From Pyrinomonadaceae bacterium (GTDB lineage Bacteria; Acidobacteriota; Blastocatellia; Pyrinomonadales; Pyrinomonadaceae): 5,031 bases of DNA. Position 1 is the stretch's first letter. Every line of letters begins with the position of its first letter. Under the pieces are notes generated by a model that was not told where the DNA came from, searched no databases, and saw nothing but the letters and a program-made list of their open reading frames with translations. Made by a program: the position numbers and the translations under genes. Location of the stretch: positions 1 through 5,031 of the forward strand of contig JACMMN010000168.1 in assembly GCA_014379075.1 (NCBI GenBank), in the 5' to 3' direction. This document shows, one piece after another, positions 1 to 5,031 of this stretch.

Positions 1-1
1 C

Positions 2-775
2 CATCTTCTTACTTTCATTCTTCCAACTGAAATATTCCCGGCGGATGACATTTCTCTATTTTCAATCGTCAGGCTTTGGCTCGCACGGTTTTATGTATTG
101 TTTGTCGTCGTGCTTTTTATTAAGGATCGTGGGAAAAAAATAGACGATGTTATCGTGGGCCTGGCAACCATATGGTGTGTTATTGCCGCATTCCTGCTTT
201 TTGCGTATTTCATGCTCGGAGCCGACTATACCGAGATTCGTCATGCTTCAATATTGTTTGTATCGTCAGTATTGCTTGCCGGAGCTATTTTGACAAAGCT
301 TTTGCATGTCAAATTATGGGTGCCGCTGATTATTGTGTGCGGACTGTTTTTTTTCTATTCTATTTATACTCTTTATCCGAATCTAGCAAAACGCGGGGAT
401 TGGGCAAGGGTTGGAGCGTTTATCGAAGAGAACGAGAGAGAGAATCAACCGATAATTATTTTCCAAACCTACGATGCCCTGATTTTGCCATATCACTATA
501 AAGGTGCCAATCGGGTCTTTCCCGATGAGAAGTTTTTTGGATTTCCCGATGAAGATGTTGCCGGAAGCCCGAACAGGTACCGGAAGCAGATCGAGTTTAT
601 AATTTCAAAAATTCCTGATGGAGCCGATGAGATATGGCTTCTGACACCCGAGAACTGTGCTCTAGGAAAAGTATGCCAGCCGCTCGAAGATTTCGTTGAG
701 GTAAACTACTCGATACTGATGGAAAAGGATTTTTATAAGGAAAAGGTGCGATTACTAAAAAAAAATCCGAAATGA
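2..775 (+). CDS. C-terminal part of a GT39-like membrane glycosyltransferase (5' end outside window)
   Basis: The frame is open from the left edge to the TGA at 773-775, giving 257 visible codons; the true start lies upstream. A TTG at 98 is only an internal Leu codon. The visible part begins with hydrophobic sequence, then shows three clear membrane segments at about nt 149-217, 245-307 and 314-373 (another probable one near 71-121). A soluble tail of about 130 residues follows. Arg-His just before a membrane helix (TEIRHASILF, about nt 230-259), a Trp-containing helix after the last segment (GDWARVGAFIEEN) and a tail beginning with an IIIFQTYDAL strand match the layout of GT39/ArnT-like polyprenyl-phosphate-sugar transferases. 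In that family the tail sits outside the cytoplasmic membrane and catalysis uses an N-terminal Asp motif, which is not visible here. The role in building or decorating a surface glycan is inferred from the fold and from the neighbouring amidotransferase and glycosyltransferase. The end carries a run of nine A (757-765). Coding status is near certain; the family is likely but not proven. Confidence 0.72.
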   Translation, partial: HLLTFILPTEIFPADDISLFSIVRLWLARFYVLFVVVLFIKDRGKKIDDVIVGLATIWCVIAAFLLFAYFMLGADYTEIRHASILFVSSVLLAGAILTKLLHVKLWVPLIIVCGLFFFYSIYTLYPNLAKRGDWARVGAFIEENERENQPIIIFQTYDALILPYHYKGANRVFPDEKFFGFPDEDVAGSPNRYRKQIEFIISKIPDGADEIWLLTPENCALGKVCQPLEDFVEVNYSILMEKDFYKEKVRLLKKNPK

Positions 776-951
776 CTGCTGTGTTGCGAGTATTCTTTAT
801 GGTTAGACGGGTACTAAGTTGAGATGGTTTGGAGAATTGTGTTTGGCAAGCGTGTTACATCCGGATCGACGGTGATGCACTGGACTTCTGGATCCGTGTT
901 AGACTCAAGACGTTTTTGTTAAAATACAGGATTAGTTAAAGTTAGATTAAA
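776..951. other. Intergenic gap, no confident gene
   Basis: This 176-base gap separates the GT39-like gene from the tightly overlapped genes downstream and is the only break in the + strand gene run. I see no tRNA, riboswitch or strong terminator. One short inverted repeat (CGGATC at 862-867 with GATCCG at 891-896) has a 23-base loop and no T-run after it. An ATG at 772 overlaps the upstream TGA and opens a 16-codon frame ending at 820-822. The same frame is then open for 38 more codons to a TAA at 937-939. This may be chance or decayed coding sequence. Confidence 0.6.
896..925 (+). promoter_or_regulatory. Weak candidate promoter for the amidotransferase operon
   Basis: TAAAAT at 920-925 matches five of six bases of a sigma-70 -10 box. 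The best partner at a usable distance is GTGTTA at 896-901, matching only three of six -35 bases, with an 18-base spacer. An alternative is TTGTTA at 916-921 with TAAAGT at 937-942, but its 15-base spacer is short. The position just ahead of the amidotransferase start in the only real gap makes a promoter plausible; the boxes themselves are weak and the region is AT-rich, so chance matches are expected. Confidence 0.2.
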
Positions 952-2859
952 ATGTGCGGCATAAACGGCATTATATTTTCAAGCAGATCCGGCCGCCAGG
1001 CCGACCCGCAAACTGTGATACGGATGCGCGACATGATCCATCATCGCGGCCCGGATGAGGCTGGGATCTTTGTGGAAAAAAACGTCGGGCTCGGACACCG
1101 GCGGCTTTCGATCGTTGACTTAAAAAACGGCCAGCAGCCTATGTTTAATGAGGACGGCTCATGCGTCATTATTTATAACGGCGAGATTTATAATCACGGC
1201 GACTATCGACCCGAACTCGAAGCGAAGGGATATAAATACGAATCTCACTGTGACACGGAAACGATTTTGCATCTGTATGAAGAATATGGTGCGAATTGTG
1301 TTCATAAGCTGCGTGGGATGTTCGCATTCGCTATCTGGGATAAAAGTAAAAGAGAGCTGTTTATTGCCAGGGACCGATTAGGCATTAAACCGCTGTATTA
1401 TCTTTTGGACGACGAAGGGAATTTGTTTTTTGGCTCCGAGATTAAGGCTCTTTTGGAAGCCAAGGCCGTCAAACCCGAAATAAATTATCAAGCGTTTCCC
1501 GATCAGTTCGCCAACCACGGGACTTCGTACGATGAAACGCTTTTCAAAAATGTGAAACGGCTCATGCCGGGACATTTTTTGATTTGGAAAGACGGCAGCT
1601 TAAAAATAGAGAAGTATTGGGATATTTCGTTCGAACCAAAACACGGGGAAAGAAGCGATGCCGATTTTATAGAGGAATGGAGCGATCTATTTGAACAATC
1701 GGTCAAATTACGGTTGATGGCGGATGTGCCGCTCGGTATGTTTTTGTCTGGCGGAATTGATTCCAGTGCCATTTGCGCTGTGATGGCTAAAATGGTGGAG
1801 GAACCGATCAAAACTTTTTCCGTCGGATTCAAAGAGCGCGAAGCGAACGAATTCGAATATGCCCGGATCGTCGCTAAAGCCTTTAAAACTGATCATCACG
1901 AGATCGTCGTTACGCCGGAACAGTTTTTTGCGGAATTGCCGAATCTCGTCTGGCACGAGGACGAGCCGCTGGGTTTCATCGCGTCGGTCCCACTTTATTT
2001 TGTCTCGAAGCTGTCACAAGAACACGTGAAAGTCGTTTTGACCGGTGAAGGAAGCGATGAAATTCTGGCCGGATACGGCCGCTATTCGAAAGCCCTGCAA
2101 TTATTAAATTACGGCGGCAAATACGAATCTCTTACACCTTCTTTTGTGCGCTCGGCAGTCAGATCGGGTGTTTCCAATTTGCCGGATTTACTTAACGGTA
2201 AACTAAGCCGTACGTTTCTTTCTCGCGACGCCGATATCGAAAATCTGTTCTTCGACAATTTTTCGGTATTTTCCAAAGCTATGCAGGCCAGGCTGTTTTC
2301 TCCGGATACAAAGGCAAGATTTGCCTCCGAAAATCCATATTTACGTCAAAACCAATGGCTAGCCGAGACCGACGCCGTAAATATTCTTGACAAATTGCTT
2401 TACGCCGATTCGAAGACCTATCTCCATGAACTTTTGATGAAACAGGATCAAATGTCGATGGCGGCTTCAGTCGAGTCGCGGGTTCCGTTTCTTGACCATA
2501 AATTGGTAGAATTCACGGCAAAAATGCCAACTAGAATGAAACTCCGCGGATCGCAGACAAAATGGATATTGCGTGAAGCAATGAAAACGATACTGCCCGC
2601 CGAAATTTTGACGCGGTCCAAAATGGGTTTTCCTGTTCCCGTCGGAAAATGGTTTCGCAATGAATTTCGACACATCGTCGACGAATACGTTTTAAGTGAA
2701 AGAACACTGCGGCGCGGTATTTTTAATGAGAGTTTTGTCCGGGAAATCGTCAATAAACACAACGCGGGCGAAAGTCACGACGAGCGGCTCTGGTCCCTGG
2801 TGAATTTCGAGATCTGGCAAAGAAGGTTTTTTGACGGTGAAGATTTAGTCACGACATGA
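952..2859 (+). CDS. asnB: Asparagine synthase (glutamine-hydrolysing)-like amidotransferase, surface-glycan cluster type
   Basis: This 635-residue protein has the two-domain AsnB architecture. The N-terminal class II glutamine amidotransferase (about 1-215) starts MCGI, so Cys2 becomes the catalytic N-terminal nucleophile; this fixes the ATG start. Glutamine-site motifs follow: HHRGPDEAG at 30-38, Arg51 in HRRLSIVDL, NGEIYN at 76-81 and Asp101 in CDTE, with RDRLGIKPLYY near 140-150. The synthetase domain carries the PP-loop SGGIDSS at 266-272, TGEGSDE at 364-370, SRVPFLDH at 509-516 and SKMGFPVP at 556-563. All key residues appear present, so it should hydrolyse glutamine and use ATP to activate and amidate a carboxylate. 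Its length and style resemble the AsnB paralogues found in exopolysaccharide/exosortase-associated clusters (about 630 residues) more than the 554-residue E. coli AsnB. The substrate may therefore be a sugar acid or an amino-acid substituent rather than free aspartate (inference). No Shine-Dalgarno is visible before the start. It ends in an ATGA overlap with the next gene, suggesting translational coupling. Confidence 0.93.
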   Translation: MCGINGIIFSSRSGRQADPQTVIRMRDMIHHRGPDEAGIFVEKNVGLGHRRLSIVDLKNGQQPMFNEDGSCVIIYNGEIYNHGDYRPELEAKGYKYESHCDTETILHLYEEYGANCVHKLRGMFAFAIWDKSKRELFIARDRLGIKPLYYLLDDEGNLFFGSEIKALLEAKAVKPEINYQAFPDQFANHGTSYDETLFKNVKRLMPGHFLIWKDGSLKIEKYWDISFEPKHGERSDADFIEEWSDLFEQSVKLRLMADVPLGMFLSGGIDSSAICAVMAKMVEEPIKTFSVGFKEREANEFEYARIVAKAFKTDHHEIVVTPEQFFAELPNLVWHEDEPLGFIASVPLYFVSKLSQEHVKVVLTGEGSDEILAGYGRYSKALQLLNYGGKYESLTPSFVRSAVRSGVSNLPDLLNGKLSRTFLSRDADIENLFFDNFSVFSKAMQARLFSPDTKARFASENPYLRQNQWLAETDAVNILDKLLYADSKTYLHELLMKQDQMSMAASVESRVPFLDHKLVEFTAKMPTRMKLRGSQTKWILREAMKTILPAEILTRSKMGFPVPVGKWFRNEFRHIVDEYVLSERTLRRGIFNESFVREIVNKHNAGESHDERLWSLVNFEIWQRRFFDGEDLVTT

Positions 2860-4067
2860 TGTTGATAAGTGAACAGGGAAATTTGACCAAAAAATTGAAA
2901 TATATGGATGCCCTGCGCGGTCGTGATATTCTGTGCTTCAGCCATGACTGGACAGGCGATCCGCTTTCAAAAACTCATCTGATGCGGGTTCTCTCCCGGG
3001 ATAACCGCATTCTTTGGATAAACGCTATCGCCAACCGCATGCCGACGACCTCGACTAAGGATATTTCACGCATTTACAAAAAATTGAAAAGCTTCACCGA
3101 ACCCGTCAGGGAAGTTGAGCCTAATATTCACGTGTTGAGCCCGCTGGCAATTCCTGCTTACGGTACCTCGGCCGTAAGAAGATTCAACGAAATAATTCTG
3201 CGGTCGCAGGTGAAAAAAGCTATGCGGAAGCTGAAATTTGACAAGCCGGTCAATATGGTTTTCAATCCGGCGGCGGGCCTCCTTGCGGGAAACCTTGGCG
3301 AAACGCAGTTGGTCTATTACTGCGTTGACGAATACACGGCTTTTACAGGTGCTTCGAAAGGTTTGCGGGAGATCGAAGAGGATTTGTTCGAAAGGGCCGA
3401 TCTGGTAATTGTCTCCGCGGAAAGGCTTTTGGAATCAAAGAAGAAATATAATAAAAATACGTTTTTGATCAGGCATGGCACGGATTGGATACATTTTCGC
3501 AAAGCGCTGGACGAAGAGACGAAAATTCCGGATGAAGTTGCCGGTCTGCCGAAGCCGGTCATCGGTTTTCATGGGCTGTTGGCGGATTGGGTCGATTTCG
3601 ATCTGATAAAGAAAACGGCTGAACATTTCGCAGCAGGCTCGGTCGTATTGATCGGCAAGATCACGGTCGATGCCGAGAAAAAAATAAAAATTTTAGAAAA
3701 TATACCTAATATTCATTTCCTCGGACGCAAGGCGTACGCGGAATTGCCGTCTTATTGTAAAGGATTTGACGTTGCCATCAATCCTTTTGCCATTAACGAA
3801 CTGACGCTCGCGGCGAACCCTTTAAAAGTCCGCGAATACCTGGCGGCGGGCCTGGTGACGGTGTCAACGGATATTCCTGAGGTTCGGATCCTGGAAAACT
3901 GTCTGGTCGGGATAGATCATTTCGATTTTATCCGCCAAATCGAGATGGCACTGGAATATTCCAAACAGCCTGCAGAAATCTCGGATGCGATCCGGCACGA
4001 AAGTTGGGATTCGAAGATCGAAGAACTGCGGGAAATTATGATCGCCTGCGACGGTAAAAATGGGTAG
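2856..4067 (+). CDS. Cytoplasmic GT-B (GT4/TuaH-like) glycosyltransferase
   Basis: The 403-residue product has no membrane segment and reads as a GT-B glycosyltransferase. The N-terminal Rossmann half starts at DILCFSHDWTGDPLSKTH (24-41). It includes VYYCVDEYTAF (153-163), typical of the TuaH-like group, and ERADLVIVSAERL near 180-192. The linker HGTDWIHF near 208-215 leads into the second half, which starts VIGFHGLL (235-242). The donor-binding end has NPF at 309-311 and NPLKVREYLAAG at 321-332, where Glu327 fits the conserved acidic residue that contacts the nucleotide-sugar. It probably transfers a sugar from a nucleotide donor to a lipid-linked glycan; donor and acceptor cannot be told. 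The start overlaps the amidotransferase stop as ATGA. Other in-frame starts are ATG 2859, TTG 2883 (AGGGA at 2875-2879 lies 3 bases before it, closer than usual) and ATG 2904; residues before about 20 look unconserved, so the start is uncertain. The 3' end overlaps the next gene by 8 bases. Confidence 0.87.
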   Translation: MMLISEQGNLTKKLKYMDALRGRDILCFSHDWTGDPLSKTHLMRVLSRDNRILWINAIANRMPTTSTKDISRIYKKLKSFTEPVREVEPNIHVLSPLAIPAYGTSAVRRFNEIILRSQVKKAMRKLKFDKPVNMVFNPAAGLLAGNLGETQLVYYCVDEYTAFTGASKGLREIEEDLFERADLVIVSAERLLESKKKYNKNTFLIRHGTDWIHFRKALDEETKIPDEVAGLPKPVIGFHGLLADWVDFDLIKKTAEHFAAGSVVLIGKITVDAEKKIKILENIPNIHFLGRKAYAELPSYCKGFDVAINPFAINELTLAANPLKVREYLAAGLVTVSTDIPEVRILENCLVGIDHFDFIRQIEMALEYSKQPAEISDAIRHESWDSKIEELREIMIACDGKNG

Positions 4068-4683
4068 AAAACTGAGAGGTGTATTTTGTTTTCTGGGTTT
4101 ACTCATGGTCTGGATCTTGATCGCACCTTTTTTGGCGGGATATTTAGTGGTGCAAAAGCCTCTTGAAACAGCAGATGCCATAGTTGTCCTGAGCGGTTCG
4201 GCAGCTTATATGGAACGCACGCGGGAAGCAGCGGACATATTTAAAACAGGAATTGCTCCCAAAATCCTTCTTACAAATGATGGCCGGCAGGGCGGCTGGA
4301 ACAGCGAGGAGCAGCGAAATCCTTATTTCGCCGAGCGTGCTTACCAGGAGCTAATTGAACATGGAGTGCCTGGTGAAGCGATAGAAATATTGTGGAAGGC
4401 GGGTGAAGGCACAAATGATGAGGCGGATCTCATCGCGGAAACCGCCGCCGAGCGGGGATTTAAATCCGTGTTGCTTGTAACTTCGGCCTATCATTCACGC
4501 AGGGCTCTATGGACGTTTGAACGCGCCATGGATAGAAAACACCTGCAAGTAAATGTCGGTATAAGAACGCCTTTGAATGGCTCGCACGGGCCGCCGCAGT
4601 TTGATTGGTGGCTAAATGGCAAAGGTTGGAAGTATCTGGGCTCCGAATACATCAAAATGGCATATTATTGGATTTGTTACTGA
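4060..4683 (+). CDS. DUF218/YdcF-family membrane-anchored protein (ElyC/SanA-like)
   Basis: The 207-residue protein starts with a positively charged MGRKLR and one membrane segment (about 7-31), then a DUF218 domain. Visible motifs are ADAIVVLSG (38-46), RTREAADIFKTGIAPKILLT (53-72), ELIEHGVPGEAIEIL (97-111), GTNDEADLI (117-125) and VLLVTSAYHSRRA (137-149). The last is the hallmark strand and Tyr-His-x-x-Arg loop of the family. With a single N-terminal anchor, the domain should lie outside the cytoplasmic membrane if orientation follows the positive-inside rule. Members such as ElyC and SanA are tied to envelope integrity and polyprenyl-carrier or peptidoglycan metabolism, but the reaction is not settled. 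Here the setting suggests a step in glycan assembly. Two details differ from the common pattern: TNDEA stands where TxENA is usual, and GGWNSEEQRNPYF (78-90) sits between the second strand and the VP helix. The ATG lies inside the end of the upstream gene (8-base overlap), implying coupled translation; no clear ribosome-binding site is seen. The gene ends with tandem stops TGA TAA. Confidence 0.88.
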   Translation: MGRKLRGVFCFLGLLMVWILIAPFLAGYLVVQKPLETADAIVVLSGSAAYMERTREAADIFKTGIAPKILLTNDGRQGGWNSEEQRNPYFAERAYQELIEHGVPGEAIEILWKAGEGTNDEADLIAETAAERGFKSVLLVTSAYHSRRALWTFERAMDRKHLQVNVGIRTPLNGSHGPPQFDWWLNGKGWKYLGSEYIKMAYYWICY

Positions 4684-4693
4684 TAAATAAAGG

Positions 4694-5031
4694 TCACTTT
4701 TTCTTTTCAATAATGACGGCGATACGGTCAAGCAGTAGATCATCCAGGACACGGATTCCAAGCATCGCTGCAAATGTTGGCCGTATCACCATCTTCCTCA
4801 GCGCAGGATAACTCTTGCCGGTTGTCATAATAGGTGTGCGGGTGACGTACCTTATACTGACATCCAGAGTTTTTAAAAGCTGGTGAAACGAGCGATTTGT
4901 CGTACCGTTTAATGTCGGCAATTTCTCCCAATCCGAATACTCTCCGAGCGGCTTATACCAACTTGCCTCTTTCTCATCAAGGATATCTTTATAGGCGTGC
5001 TTTAATGTCTCACCTGAGAAAATCCACTGTA
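4694..5031 (-). CDS. C-terminal part of a convergent gene, possibly a SAM-dependent methyltransferase (5' end outside window)
   Basis: On the - strand the frame is open from the right edge down to a TGA at 4694-4696, giving about 111 visible codons. A TTG at 4919-4921 could be read as a start, but the frame stays open upstream of it with protein-like sequence (SWYKPLGEYSDWEKLP), so the gene very probably continues beyond the window. The visible part is soluble. The stretch LNGTTNRSFHQLLKTLDVSI, then a variable basic region, and a final hydrophobic strand RIAVIIEKKK resemble the last helix and strands of class I SAM-dependent methyltransferases, where the C-terminal strands complete the sheet. 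The SAM-binding glycine motif would be upstream and cannot be checked, so the function is tentative. A methyltransferase would suit a glycan cluster, but convergent orientation shows it is a separate transcription unit. Its stop lies 10 bases from that of the DUF218 gene. Confidence 0.6.
   Translation of the reverse strand, partial: QWIFSGETLKHAYKDILDEKEASWYKPLGEYSDWEKLPTLNGTTNRSFHQLLKTLDVSIRYVTRTPIMTTGKSYPALRKMVIRPTFAAMLGIRVLDDLLLDRIAVIIEKKK

Noticed and set aside
98..775. Treating TTG at 98 as the true start of the first gene
   Set aside because: The frame is open to the left edge and encodes membrane-protein-like sequence, and the GT39 family is far longer than 225 residues; the gene is truncated by the window.
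862..896. Inverted repeat CGGATC/GATCCG as an intrinsic terminator or operator
   Set aside because: Only six pairs with a 23-base loop, no following T-run, and one arm is part of a self-palindromic ATCCGGAT; chance is a sufficient explanation.
1503..1956. Open frames of about 80-110 codons on the - strand inside the amidotransferase gene
   Set aside because: They lie opposite strongly conserved AsnB coding sequence including the PP-loop and have no recognisable features; they are shadows.
4689..4703. AAAG/CTTT hairpin followed by T-rich sequence as a bidirectional terminator
   Set aside because: Four-pair, mostly A-T stem and interrupted T-run; part of it encodes the Lys-rich end of the - strand gene.
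4605..4811. + strand frame of 68 codons running over the end of the DUF218 gene
   Set aside because: It overlaps the DUF218 C-terminus and the opposing gene and its Ser/Arg-rich product looks like antisense of real coding sequence.

Overview
The window looks like part of a surface-polysaccharide (exopolysaccharide or lipid-linked glycan) gene cluster in a Gram-negative-type bacterium. Four genes run on the + strand: a membrane glycosyltransferase cut by the left edge, an asparagine-synthase-like amidotransferase, a GT-B glycosyltransferase and a DUF218/YdcF-family membrane-anchored protein. A fifth gene, cut by the right edge, runs convergently on the - strand and is probably a methyltransferase. 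Base composition is moderate, below 50% GC by eye, and the genes are tightly packed. The style of the proteins, especially the DUF218 subtype and the AsnB type, reminds me of Acidobacteriota (Blastocatellia/Pyrinomonadaceae-like). This is recall of family style, not a search, and is the least certain statement here.

Layout: 2-775 (+) is the C-terminal part of a GT39-like polytopic glycosyltransferase. 776-951 is a 176-base gap, the only sizeable intergenic space; it carries at best a weak promoter and possibly decayed coding sequence. 952-2859 (+) is the AsnB-type amidotransferase. 2856-4067 (+) is the cytoplasmic glycosyltransferase, overlapping the amidotransferase by ATGA. 4060-4683 (+) is the DUF218 protein, overlapping the glycosyltransferase by 8 bases. 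4694-5031 (-) is the 3' part of a convergent gene, its stop only 10 bases from the DUF218 stop.

How they may fit together (inference): the three overlapping genes 952-4683 look translationally coupled and probably form one functional unit. The cytoplasmic glycosyltransferase would add a sugar to a lipid-linked glycan, and the amidotransferase would transfer glutamine-derived ammonia to an acidic group on a sugar or attached residue rather than only making free asparagine. The GT39-like enzyme would use a polyprenyl-linked sugar on the far side of the membrane, and the membrane-anchored DUF218 protein would act at the outer face in envelope or polyprenyl-carrier-related work. No exosortase, polymerase, flippase or chain-length regulator lies within the window, so the link to any particular export system is untested. 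I saw no RNA gene, mobile element, CRISPR array or convincing terminator. I did not find a clearly new system; the most interesting items are the coupled AsnB/GT/DUF218 module and its unknown substrate.
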